Both the position numbers and the translations under genes were made by a program. Source: Phycisphaerae bacterium (lineage in GTDB: Bacteria > Planctomycetota > Phycisphaerae > Tepidisphaerales > Tepidisphaeraceae). From it: a DNA stretch of 11,634 nt. The notes beneath the pieces were generated by a model. It was not told the DNA's origin, did no database searches, and saw only the letters and a program-made list of their open reading frames with translations. The stretch is taken from contig JAUJNJ010000116.1 of NCBI GenBank assembly GCA_030448225.1, positions 1-11,634 of the forward strand, in the 5' to 3' direction. Shown piece after piece: positions 1 through 7,473 of this stretch; within the stretch, counting starts at the first letter, position 1; each line of letters opens with the position of its first letter.

Positions 1-1
1 G

Positions 2-628
2 GGATCGCAGGGCAACGGGGCCGCGCTGGCGCTCGACCCGCAGAACGACCTGATGTGGCGCTTCGACATGCGGCGGCTGACGGCCGAGGAACTGCGCGAC
101 TCGGTGCTGGCGGTGAACGGCACGCTCAACGCGAAGATGTTCGGCCCGAGCATCTACCCGCCGATCCCGCTCGAGGTGATGCAGGGCCAGAGCAAGCCCG
201 GCCAGGGGTGGAAGACCAGCCCGCCCGAGGAGGCGGCCCGCCGCAGCGTCTACATCCACGTGAAGCGGTCGCTGCGCGTGCCGGTGATAGAAAGCTTCGA
301 CGGCGCCGAGACCGACAAGTCGTGCCCGGTGCGGTTCGTGACCGTCCAGCCGACGCAGGCGCTGGGCATGATGAACGGGCAGTTCATGAACGCCGAGGCC
401 GCCAAGCTCGCCGCCCGGCTCCGCAAGGAGGCCGGCCCCGACGCCCGCGCGCAGGTCGAGGCCGCGCTGAAGCTCGTGACCGGCCGCCCGGCGACGGCGG
501 ACGACGTGGAGCGCGGGCTAAAGCTCGTGGCCGACCTGACGACCGAGCACGGCGTGCCGCCCGAGAAGGCGATGCAGTACTTCTGTCTCGTCGCGCTCAA
601 CCTGAACGAGTTCATCTACCTCGACTGA
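2..628 (+). CDS. DUF1553 protein, C-terminal part (5' end outside window)
   Basis: The reading frame is already open at base 2 and runs about 208 residues to a TGA at 626-628, so this is the C-terminal end of a longer protein. The visible part matches the DUF1553 domain of planctomycete surface proteins that usually also carry an N-terminal cytochrome-c-like (PSD1) and a DUF1549 domain. Recognisable blocks are WRFDMRRLTAEELRDSVLAV near the start, RRSVYIHVKRSLRVPVIESF in the middle, and a VQPTQALGMMN block followed by a helix-rich tail. The internal ATG at 53 is not a start, because homology continues upstream of it. Its molecular function is unknown; members are exported and are nearly always encoded beside DUF1501 proteins, as here. 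The family call is secure; domain content upstream of the window is inferred. Confidence 0.88.
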   Translation, partial: GSQGNGAALALDPQNDLMWRFDMRRLTAEELRDSVLAVNGTLNAKMFGPSIYPPIPLEVMQGQSKPGQGWKTSPPEEAARRSVYIHVKRSLRVPVIESFDGAETDKSCPVRFVTVQPTQALGMMNGQFMNAEAAKLAARLRKEAGPDARAQVEAALKLVTGRPATADDVERGLKLVADLTTEHGVPPEKAMQYFCLVALNLNEFIYLD

Positions 629-642
629 ACGGCGCCCGCGAC

Positions 643-678
643 CGTTTCGCGTCCGGCCCAAAGGGCCGAGGGGCGAAA
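643..678. repeat. REP-like palindrome, copy 1
   Basis: An extragenic palindrome lies between the DUF1553 and DUF1501 genes: TTTCGC at 645-650 pairs with GCGAAA at 673-678, and GGCCC/GGGCC closes an AAA loop at 660-662. Bases 643-670 match 8004-8031 at 26 of 28 positions, so this is a dispersed element rather than a private hairpin. It could also act as an attenuator between the two genes, but no T-tract follows it. Confidence 0.65.
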
Positions 679-746
679 TGACGACCGCGCGGGCGAGGCC
701 AGCACGTGCCGTCGCGGGTGACCGAGATCGACACCGGAGACGACCG

Positions 747-2237
747 ATGAGTTCCGAACCCTTCAAGCCCGCCAACACGTTCTGCCGCCGCACCCGCCGC
801 GAGTTCCTCTGGCAGGCGGGCGCCGGCTTCACGGGCGTGGCGCTGGCGGGCCTGCTCGACAAGGACGGGTTCTTCAACAGCCAGGCGCGCGGCGCGGGGG
901 TGCCGGCGGGCGTGGCGGCGGGGTCGTCGTCGAACCCGATCGCGCCCAAGCCGCCGCAGTTCGCGCCGAAGGCCAAGAGCGTGATCTTCCTGTTCATGTA
1001 CGGCGGCCCGAGCCACATGGACACGTTCGACTACAAGCCGAAGATGTACCCGCTCGACGGCAAGACGATCCAGGTGAAGACGTTCGGCCGCGGCGGCAAG
1101 AAAAACGAAGGACGCGTCGTCGGGCCGAAGTGGAAGTTCAAGCAGTACGGCCAGTGCGGCAAGTACGTCAGCGAGCTGTTCCCCAACGTCGGCGAGTGCG
1201 TCGACGACATCGCGTTCCTCCACTCGATGACCGCCGACTCGCCGATCCACGGCTCGGCGATGCTCATGATGAACTCCGGCCGCATCCTCTCCGGCCACCC
1301 CTGCATGGGCTCGTGGGTGAACTACGGCCTCGGCAGCAGCAACGAGAATTTGCCCGGCTTCGTCGTGATGCTCGACCCGACCGGGGGGCCGATCAGCGGC
1401 GCGAAGAACTGGTCGAGCGGGTACATGCCCGCTAGCTACCAGGGCGTGATCCTGCGGTCGGCCGGCGAGCCGATCCTCGACCTGCGCCCGCCGCAGGGGA
1501 TGACCCAGCCGATGCAGCGCCGGTTGCTCGACAGCCTCGGCGCATACAACGCGCAGCACCTCGCCAGCCGGGCCGACAACTCCGAGCTCGCCGCCCGCAT
1601 CGCCAGCTACGAGCTGGCCTACAAGATGCAGCAGCACGCCCCCGAGGCGGTGGACCTGGCGAGCGAGTCGGAGAAGACCAAGGCGCTGTACGGCATCGGC
1701 AACCCGCAGACCGAGGACTTCGGCAAGCGGTGCCTGCTCGCCCGGCGACTCGTCGAGCGCGGCGTGCGGTTCGTCCAGCTCTACGCCGGCGGCGCGCACA
1801 ACGACGACAACTGGGACGCGCACGGCGACCTCGTGAAGAACCACACCTACCACGCCGGCCGCACCGACAAGCCGATCGCCGGCCTGCTGAAGGACCTCAA
1901 GCAGCGCGGCTTGCTCGACGAGACGCTCGTCATCTGGGGCGGCGAGTTCGGCCGCCAGCCGACCGCCGAGTACGCCGAGGGCACCGGCCGCGATCACAAC
2001 GCCTACGGCTTCACGATGTGGATGGCCGGCGGCGGCATCAAGGGCGGCGTGAGCGTCGGCGAGACCGACGAGCTCGGCGGCCAGGCCGTCACCGACCGCC
2101 TCCACGTGAAGAACCTCCACGCCACCGTCCTGCAACAACTCGGCGTGAACCCCGAGCGGCTGACGTACTTCTACGGCGGCCTGGACCAGAGCCTCGTGGG
2201 CGTCGAAGGCGCCGACCCGATCAAGCAGATCATCTAA
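747..2237 (+). CDS. DUF1501 family protein, Tat-exported
   Basis: This is a complete 496-residue DUF1501 protein, the usual length for the family, which is distantly related to the sulfatase/alkaline-phosphatase superfamily but has no established substrate. The N-terminus carries a twin-arginine signal (TRREFL at residues 16-21, then a hydrophobic stretch to about 37), predicting folded export. Diagnostic blocks are FMYGGPSHMDTFDYKP (about residues 84-98), the EFGR block at about 400, and a GRDHNAYGFTMWMAGGG block just after it; the Asp and His residues there are candidate metal or catalytic ligands by analogy only. The ATG at 747 is chosen over an in-frame ATG at 678 because GGAGA lies 7 bases upstream of 747, and because the 23 extra residues would be an Arg-rich run translated from the palindrome region. 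It follows the DUF1553 gene by 118 bases and is probably co-transcribed. Confidence 0.93.
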   Translation: MSSEPFKPANTFCRRTRREFLWQAGAGFTGVALAGLLDKDGFFNSQARGAGVPAGVAAGSSSNPIAPKPPQFAPKAKSVIFLFMYGGPSHMDTFDYKPKMYPLDGKTIQVKTFGRGGKKNEGRVVGPKWKFKQYGQCGKYVSELFPNVGECVDDIAFLHSMTADSPIHGSAMLMMNSGRILSGHPCMGSWVNYGLGSSNENLPGFVVMLDPTGGPISGAKNWSSGYMPASYQGVILRSAGEPILDLRPPQGMTQPMQRRLLDSLGAYNAQHLASRADNSELAARIASYELAYKMQQHAPEAVDLASESEKTKALYGIGNPQTEDFGKRCLLARRLVERGVRFVQLYAGGAHNDDNWDAHGDLVKNHTYHAGRTDKPIAGLLKDLKQRGLLDETLVIWGGEFGRQPTAEYAEGTGRDHNAYGFTMWMAGGGIKGGVSVGETDELGGQAVTDRLHVKNLHATVLQQLGVNPERLTYFYGGLDQSLVGVEGADPIKQII

Positions 2238-2278
2238 GACGATAAATGAGCTTTGAACCCCACCGGCCGTCGGTCGGT

Positions 2279-2356
2279 GTCATCCTGAGCGCAGCGAACT
2301 ATCTCTCGCGGTTCCTGCGAGGTCCACGTGAGATCCTTCGCTGCGCTCAGGATGAC
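2279..2356. repeat. Large inverted repeat of the GTCATCCTGAGC type
   Basis: The 20-base arm 2279-2298 (GTCATCCTGAGCGCAGCGAA) is perfectly complementary to 2337-2356. Extended to 27 bases (2279-2305 and 2330-2356), the arms match at 25 positions, leaving a 24-base loop. It lies in the convergent gap after the DUF1501 gene. From memory, this core motif recurs as an intergenic repeat in many unrelated bacterial genomes. It may act as a bidirectional terminator or be a non-autonomous mobile repeat; no coding capacity is present. Confidence 0.8.
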
Positions 2357-2570
2357 AAGGCTGCCGCCGGATAGTTTTTGTCGCTCTCGGGCGACGGGTC
2401 GGCGACGCGGAGGGCGCGGAGGAGACCGAGCGCCATCACGTGTTCCGCTGCGTGTTGCGGCTAACGATTTCCTTCACTGAGAGCTGCCGCTGATTCATCC
2501 GCAGTCATGACAGCACCCAACGCTGTTTCAGGCGCCTCCCGACAGGGCCGCGACCACCGACGTTGAGTTC
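2357..2570. other. Intergenic sequence without a supportable gene
   Basis: This is the rest of the convergent gap between the DUF1501 and cupredoxin genes. I see only a few short GC-rich foldbacks (for example GGCGC at 2413-2417 with GCGCC at 2430-2434) and no credible ORF, RNA gene or promoter. Confidence 0.5.
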
Positions 2571-2574
2571 AAAT

Positions 2575-2608
2575 GAAGAGGCCCGGGAGCGTGCTCCCGG
2601 GCCTCTTC
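2575..2608 (-). terminator. Strong terminator hairpin after the cupredoxin gene
   Basis: The arm GAAGAGGCCCGGGAGC (2575-2590) is perfectly complementary to 2593-2608, giving a stem of about 15 bp with a tiny loop. It starts 24 bases past the stop of the leftward cupredoxin gene. Read on the minus strand, the stem is followed by a modestly T-rich ATTTGAA stretch. It is best explained as the terminator of the leftward unit, and could also stop rightward transcripts. Confidence 0.8.
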
Positions 2609-2631
2609 TCGTTGGTGAAGTACGCTTCCGA

Positions 2632-3537
2632 TCAGTGCGCGTGCTCGTGCGCCGCCTGCACCTGGCTCGGGTCGGTCTTCTGGCTCTCGAAGGGCTTGTT
2701 CAGCACGGGGTCCTTCGGGGCGACGGGGCTCTGGTCGAACTTCTCGATGTCGTCGACCACGACCATCACGCCGTACATGCGGACCCAGTGGCCGGGGAAC
2801 GTGCAGACGAACGGGTACTCGCCCGGCTCCTTCGGGGCCTGGAAGCTCAGCTTCGTCGACTCGCCCGCCTCGGCGGCGCGGCTGGCGCTGAGGACCTTAG
2901 GGCTGTCCGGGACGTACGGCTTCACCGCCGGGTCGGCTAACTGCGGCATCGCGCCGCCCTGCAGCGCCACCTCCTGCATCGCGCCCGGCGTGGTGAAGAC
3001 GATGTTGTGGGGCATCGTGTCCGGGTTCTCGAGCACGATCTCGACCGGCTTGCCCGCCTCGGCGACGAAGTAGCGCAGGTCGTAGCTCATCTGCTCCGGC
3101 AGCGTCTTGATCAGCACGATCCGCACGCCGAGCTCGCGCAGCGCCTTGCGGATCGGCGCGCCCTGCGCGGGGGGCAGCCCGCCGGCGAGGTCGTTGCCGA
3201 ACTGGATCGCATCGATCGCCGCGGGCGTCGTCCGCTGGTCGGCCGGCACGCCCTCGACGAGCTTCACCACCGCCTTGGCGAGCGACTCGGCCGCGGCGGG
3301 GTCCCACTTGGCGGCGGGGATGCGGTCGATCGAGCGGATGGCGGCGGCGCGGGGCGCGCCTTCACGCTTCTGAATCACCTCGCCGAGCGCGGCGAAGATC
3401 TCCTGCTCGTTGCCCGGGATGTAGCCGGCGGCCTCGATCGCGGCGACCTGCGTCGCCTCGTCGGGGGCCTCGGCCAGCAGCGGCTTCACCTGCGGGTAGA
3501 ACTGCGCCCGAAGCTTCGCGTCGGGGATGAGCGGCAC
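2632..3537 (-). CDS. HEAT-repeat / azurin-like cupredoxin protein, intact C-terminal frame
   Basis: This is the uninterrupted 301-codon part of a secreted copper protein whose 5' end is frameshifted (see 3538-4119). Helical HEAT-like repeats occupy about residues 1-135 and a cupredoxin domain about 137-264. All four type 1 copper ligands are visible: His177 in MPHNIVF, then Cys245, His250 and Met254 in VCTFPGHWVRM. The C-x4-H-x3-M spacing is that of azurin and auracyanin, so it should bind copper and carry single electrons in the periplasm or at the cell surface. The tail is His-rich (AAHEHAH). The GTG at 3537 is not a real start: the same frame continues upstream as a HEAT-like sequence to about 3720. 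The gene lies downstream of the SGNH/dehydrogenase gene on the same strand, and the dehydrogenase is a plausible redox partner (inference). Confidence 0.85.
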   Translation of the reverse strand: MPLIPDAKLRAQFYPQVKPLLAEAPDEATQVAAIEAAGYIPGNEQEIFAALGEVIQKREGAPRAAAIRSIDRIPAAKWDPAAAESLAKAVVKLVEGVPADQRTTPAAIDAIQFGNDLAGGLPPAQGAPIRKALRELGVRIVLIKTLPEQMSYDLRYFVAEAGKPVEIVLENPDTMPHNIVFTTPGAMQEVALQGGAMPQLADPAVKPYVPDSPKVLSASRAAEAGESTKLSFQAPKEPGEYPFVCTFPGHWVRMYGVMVVVDDIEKFDQSPVAPKDPVLNKPFESQKTDPSQVQAAHEHAH

Positions 3538-4119
3538 GGGCGCGCCGAGCAGGGCGGCCGTCGCGCCGCCCTCGGTGGCGATCTGCGTGGCCGCGTCCGG
3601 CTTGCCGTCGATGACGGCCAGCGCGGCGAGGGCCGCCGAGCGGGCGGTGCCGGCGTCGGCGTCCTTCGCCAGCGTCTCGAGTTCCGACCGCTGCCGCGTC
3701 AGTTCCGCCGCCGCCGCGCCAGCAGCAGTCCCGACAGCTCGCGTGCGTGCCGGCGTCGGCCTTGTCGACGCCGGCGATGCCCTTGAGCAGTTCGGTGACG
3801 GGCGTGCTCTTGTTGATCGTCACGAGGGCGGCCAGCGCCTCCTCGCGGTACTGCTTCTCCACGCCCTTGCGGCCGAGGATCGCGAGGTAGACCGGGGCGT
3901 ACTTCTTTGTCGGCCGTGCTGCGTCTCCGCCGCGATCAGCTGCGGGTTCGTCAGCCGCTTAAGCTGGTAGGCGACGATCTTCGGGTTCTTGTCGAGGAAA
4001 ATCTTCGGCCGCGCGGCGCGGCGGCCGCAGCGCCGTGCCGGCGTCCTGGCGAAGGCCGCCAGCGGCGACCACGCGGTCGCCGCCGCCGCGAGCAAAATCG
4101 TGGCAATACGCTTGTTCAT
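3538..4119 (-). pseudogene. Frameshifted N-terminal part of the HEAT/cupredoxin gene
   Basis: The ATG at 4117-4119 begins MNKRIATILLAAAATAWSPL, a good Sec signal peptide, with GAGG 8 bases upstream. HEAT-like sequence then follows in pieces across all three frames: KIFLDKNPKIVAYQLKRL in the first, KYAPVYLAILGRKGVEKQYR in the second after a shift near 3895-3915, a short RELSGLLLA piece in the third near 3750, and LTRQRSELETLAKDADAG in the 2632 frame after a shift near 3710-3725. Another pair of shifts near 4015-4045 is possible, because the segment after the signal peptide is Arg-rich and unlike the family. Between breaks the protein reads like a normal planctomycete member, so I infer one gene spanning 2632-4119, broken either by sequence errors or by very recent mutation. 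Confidence 0.72.
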
Positions 4120-4134
4120 TCGTCGGTCCTCGTC

Positions 4135-4162
4135 GCCGTCCGGCTTCTCCGAGCCGGACGGC
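4135..4162. other. Hairpin in the leader of the cupredoxin gene
   Basis: GCCGTCCGGC (4135-4144) is perfectly complementary to 4153-4162, a 10 bp stem with an 8-base loop, 15 bases upstream of the ATG of the leftward gene. No T-tract follows on either strand. It may terminate or attenuate transcription between the two leftward genes; the role is not determinable from sequence. Confidence 0.5.
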
Positions 4163-4212
4163 TGGGGTTACGTTCTGGTTGAAAGCCTCTAGCAGATGAA
4201 GTTGGATCGAAG

Positions 4213-4289
4213 CACGGAGTCATGGAGAAGAAAATGCCTTCTGTGCGGCTTCTCCGTGCCTCCGTACCTCCGTACCTCCGTGCCTCCGG
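4213..4289. repeat. Tandem CTCCGT(G/A)C octamers with a foldback
   Basis: Four consecutive octamers, CTCCGTGC, CTCCGTAC, CTCCGTAC and CTCCGTGC, occupy 4252-4283, followed by a partial unit. Upstream, 4213-4230 is complementary to 4249-4266 at 15 of 18 positions, so the array can fold back on an 18-base loop. It sits in the gap between the two leftward genes (4120-4344). From memory, CTCCGTGCCTCCGTG-like strings recur between genes in several bacterial groups; function unknown. Confidence 0.65.
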
Positions 4290-4344
4290 TCAATACTTCA
4301 TCAACCTGTCAGAAGCCCGCGTCCGGGTTCACTCGTCGCGCGGC

Positions 4345-5575
4345 TCATTTCTGGAACTGCTCGAGCGTCTTGAGCGCCTCGTCCAGCGTGTACTGTATGA
4401 AACTGTCGGGCTCCTTGTTCCGAGCGCCTCGGTTGCCACCTCGGCGGCCCGCGGGTCCTTGAAGAAGCTGCACGCGCGGACCGCCTCGAGGCGGACGCGG
4501 GTGCTCGTCGGCGGCCTGCGCCTTCACGAGGTCCAGCGCGTCGCTCATCGACTCGCGCCAGTACGTGAGCACGCGTCGCGGCGGGCGCGAGTGTGGTAGT
4601 CAGGCGAGCCGCAGGTTCCGCTTCAGCAACTCGGCGTTGGGCGTGTTGAACCACTGGTGAACCCACAGCGCGCCTCGGCCATCTGGTGCTCGTAGTTCTC
4701 GCCCGACTTGTCGGCGCGGCGACCCACTTCGAAACGGCCGGGATGACCTCGTCGGCCTTGTGGCTGCTCAACTCGATCTTGCGCGGTAAGCGCAGGCGGT
4801 CGTCGGAATTCTTCAGCAGGTCGAGCGCCGCCTCGACGCGGCCTGCCACCTTCGGCGACTTCGTCAGCTCGCGCGCCCTCGTAGGTCACGCGGTAGACGC
4901 GGCCGTGCTTCTTGTCGCGGTTGGGGTCGCGGAGGTTGTGCTGCATGTGCCCGATGATCGGGTTGTGCCAGTCGGTGAACCAGATCGCACCGTCGGGTCC
5001 CATCTCGATGTCGGACGGGCGGAAGTTGGGGTCGTCCGAGCTGACGATCGGCTCGACCTCGGTGCCGACGAGGCCGGCGTCCTTCTCCTCGAGCTTGTAC
5101 TGCAGAACGCCCTGGAAGCCGATCACGTTCAGCACGAGCAGGTTGCCCTGCATCGACTCGGGGAAGTGCTTGCTGGAGAGCAGTTCGGCGGCCGAGCAGG
5201 GGCGGGTGCGCTGCTTGTAGACGGTGGGGGCCTTGCCGTGCTTGTGGGGGAAGTAGGTCTTGCCCGTGAAGCTCGGCCCGTAGTAGGGGATCGCGTTGGT
5301 GCCGTCGATGATGATGTCGGTGCCCCAGCGGTCGAACACGTGCCCGTGCGGGTTGGCGAAGCCGTAGGCGGTGAAGACCTCGAACTTCTGCGTGAGCGGC
5401 TCGTAGCGGAACACGCCGCCGTTGGCGTTATGTGCTCGGTCGGGCCGTAGGGCGACTCGACCTGCGTGTGGTGGAACGTCCCTTCCTGGAAGTAGAGCCG
5501 CGCCGCCCGGGTCGAACACGAAGCTGTTGGCCGAGTGGTGCGTGTCGGCCGAGTCGAGGCCGCTGAGGATGCTCG
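4345..5575 (-). pseudogene. Frameshifted C-terminal part of the SGNH/PVC-dehydrogenase gene
   Basis: This stretch continues the protein that starts at 6984. Convincing family sequence appears in successive frames: LDSADTHHSANSFVF near 5540, LYFQEGTFHHTQVESPYGPT near 5470, then a long clean block from 5430 to 4878 containing NANGGVFRYEPLTQKFEV, SDIEMGPDGAIWFTDWHNP and DKKHGRVYRVTYEG, which is the beta-propeller dehydrogenase (TIGR02604-like) core. Short HEAT-like pieces follow, including RELTKSPKVAGRVEAALDLL, KSGENYEHQMAEA, VLTYWRESMSDALDLVKA and DSFIQYTLDEALKTLEQFQK, ending at TGA 4345-4347. Apparent indels lie near 5573, 5500, 5432, 4876, 4722, 4670, 4605, 4585, 4497 and 4422. No CxxCH heme motif is seen in any frame of this part, although many relatives have one. 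The reconstructed full protein would be about 880 residues. Confidence 0.75.
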
Positions 5576-6984
5576 CGGACGTCGGCCTTGCCGTCGCCGT
5601 CGGTGTCCTTCAGGAACAGGATGTCCGGCACCATCGCGACGATGACGCCGCCGTTGTAGAACTCGAACCCGGTGGGGTTGTGCAGGTCGCCGGCGAACGT
5701 GGTGGACTTGTCGGCCTTGCCGTCGCCGTCGGTGTCCTCGAGCACGAGGAGCCGGTCGTTCATCTCGGTCTTAGGCTTCCAGTGCGGGTAGGTCGGCCAC
5801 GTCGCCACCCAGAGACGGCCCTGCGGGTCGAACGACATCTGCACGGGGTTGATCAGCCCGGGGAACATCCGCTCGTCGGCGAAGAGCGACACCTTCATGT
5901 TCGGCGCGACCTTCATCCGCTTGATCGCGTCCGCGCCGCCGAGGAACACGTGCGCCCCGTCGGGGCCGGGGCCCGGCTTGTTGCTGACGACCGGGACGAA
6001 CTCCGGCGTGTTGCCGTCGTCTGGCTTCAGGTCCTTGCCCTGCGCCGCGGCCCAGATGACCTTATCGCGGTTGGCGGTCATGACGTCCAGGACCTCCATC
6101 TCGCGGTCCATCACGACCTTGTTCGTCTGCCCGTCGGTGAACTTCAGCCCCGCCCGCCCGCCGTAGATCGAGAAGCCGTCGGTCGTGCGGTAGCGGTTGA
6201 ACCAGTGGAAGTTCTTGTCGAGCACGGCCGCGCGGATCTTCTCGAGGTCCGGCGCGCCGGCTCCCGTCGGCTGGCCGAGGAGCGCGTCGGCGATGATGCC
6301 GGCCAGCACCGCGTTGCCGGCGTCGTTGAGGTGCACGCCGTTTATCGTCAGCGGCTTCTCGGCCTTCTCGTACGCGGCCTGAGTGGGGGTGAACAGGTCG
6401 ACGAACGCGACGCCCTTGTCCTTGGCGACGGCGGCCATCGCGTCGGCGTAGAGCTTGAGGTTCTTGTTGTTCGCCGAGCCATCGGGCAGGTTGCGATCCT
6501 TGAGGTTCTCGTGCGCGATCGGCGAGAAGAGCACGAGGCGCGCCTCGCCCCGGCCGCCGAAGTTCTTGCCCGCGGCATCCGTGATGAGCTTCCCGAGATC
6601 CTCGCGGAACTTGTCGAGCCCGGCCTCGCCGGCGAACGACTCGTTGTAGCCGAAGAACGCGAACACGACGTCGGCCTTCGTCCGCTTCAGCCACTCCTCC
6701 GGCCTGCCGAAGTCGGCCGAGCGGATGCGGTGGTCGAGCTCGTCCCCGGAGAAGCCGAGGTTGCGGATCACGAGCTCGTGCTGCGGGAGGCGGGCCTGGA
6801 GGTGCGCCTCCAGCCAGCCGTCGTGCTGCATGCGGTCGGCGAGCGTGTTGCCGAGGATCGCGACGTGGTCCCCCTTCTTCAGTTCCAGCTTCGCCTCGGC
6901 CGCGACGGCGGCGGCGGCGGCGCCCGCCAGCGCGACGATCGCGACGACGGGGGCGAGCAACCAGCGCTGCTGAATCATCTGCAT
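5428..6984 (-). CDS. SGNH-hydrolase-like / PVC-type membrane-bound dehydrogenase, N-terminal frame
   Basis: The ATG at 6984 is chosen over a TTG at 6990 because GGAG lies 8 bases upstream of it. A Sec signal peptide (MQMIQQRWLLAPVVAIVALA) is followed by an SGNH/GDSL-type domain (about residues 38-236) and then the start of a PVC-type dehydrogenase beta-propeller (from about 345). The propeller carries two DTDGDGKAD loops (about 417-425 and 460-468) that resemble calcium-binding loops. The SGNH blocks are degenerate: block I reads GNT (45-47) instead of GDS, block III GYNE instead of GxND, and block V NGVH instead of DGxH, so classical esterase activity is doubtful. Family sequence stays in this frame only to about 5573; the final 48 or so residues to the stop at 5428 are out-of-frame translation. 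The rest of the gene is described at 4345-5575. Protein export and surface location are inferred. Confidence 0.85.
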   Translation of the reverse strand: MQMIQQRWLLAPVVAIVALAGAAAAAVAAEAKLELKKGDHVAILGNTLADRMQHDGWLEAHLQARLPQHELVIRNLGFSGDELDHRIRSADFGRPEEWLKRTKADVVFAFFGYNESFAGEAGLDKFREDLGKLITDAAGKNFGGRGEARLVLFSPIAHENLKDRNLPDGSANNKNLKLYADAMAAVAKDKGVAFVDLFTPTQAAYEKAEKPLTINGVHLNDAGNAVLAGIIADALLGQPTGAGAPDLEKIRAAVLDKNFHWFNRYRTTDGFSIYGGRAGLKFTDGQTNKVVMDREMEVLDVMTANRDKVIWAAAQGKDLKPDDGNTPEFVPVVSNKPGPGPDGAHVFLGGADAIKRMKVAPNMKVSLFADERMFPGLINPVQMSFDPQGRLWVATWPTYPHWKPKTEMNDRLLVLEDTDGDGKADKSTTFAGDLHNPTGFEFYNGGVIVAMVPDILFLKDTDGDGKADVREHPQRPRLGRHAPLGQQLRVRPGRRGSTSRKGRSTTRRSSRPTARPST

Positions 6985-7473
6985 GAGCAAGGCTCCAAAT
7001 GGGGATGCGAGTGCCGGCGGAATCTACCGCGCGTGCGCCGCGGCGCCGGTGGTCCTGGGGGATGCGCCGCGCACCGTCCGCCGACCTCGATGCGTGTCCT
7101 GAGATGCCGTACCGTGTGTTTCCGAATCGCGACGTAGCCCGGGCCGACGAGCCCGGCCGCACCTGCGCCGTCACACCGCCGCTATTCTAATACGTTCCGC
7201 CGCCGGAATGTTGAAGTAGACCGCAGAACGCCTCGGCGGTCCAGCGCCGGCGGATGGAGAGGGTGCGGCAGGCGCGCGAGGCGTTTCGTGCGGCGCGGCT
7301 AACGGTCGTCGCGGGCGGCGGTGCGGTGGGGGGGCGGAAGTGCTGCAAGACGTTCCGCCGCCGGCGCTCGCCGCGGCCCGTGATGGACGGCGTGTCCGCC
7401 CGGCGGCTCGGTCCGTCGCACGCGAGCGGATCGCCCGGCGGTCCCCATGAAATGGCACTTCTCCGCCCGCCCA
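6985..7473. other. Intergenic region without a supportable gene
   Basis: This is a 489-base gap upstream of the SGNH/dehydrogenase gene and downstream of trxC, both leftward. Open frames here are the Arg/Ala-rich kind that high GC produces by chance and show no family resemblance. A 15-base string (ACGTTCCGCCGCCGG) occurs at 7192-7206 and 7350-7364, and CCGGGC/GCCCGG arms lie at 7139-7144 and 7151-7156. A leftward TAGAAT at 7183-7188 could be a -10 box, but no -35 box at proper spacing is evident. The promoter of the leftward dehydrogenase gene presumably lies somewhere in this gap. Confidence 0.5.

Noticed and set aside
612..2138. Long leftward open frame (about 500 codons) opposite the DUF1501 gene
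   Set aside because: It is antisense to a secure gene, Val/Leu/Arg/His-rich with no recognisable motif, and a product of high GC at third positions.
4252..4289. Possible CRISPR array from the regular octamers
   Set aside because: Units are only 8 bases and contiguous with no spacers, and no cas genes are present.
3700..5580. Programmed frameshifting or stop-codon recoding as the explanation for the broken frames
   Set aside because: There are too many shifts, in different directions and without a common slippery motif; errors or decay fit better.
5422..7137. Long rightward open frame (571 codons) opposite the SGNH/dehydrogenase gene
   Set aside because: Its sequence is the antisense of conserved SGNH and propeller blocks, is low in complexity (Val/Arg/Glu/Leu) and has no family resemblance.
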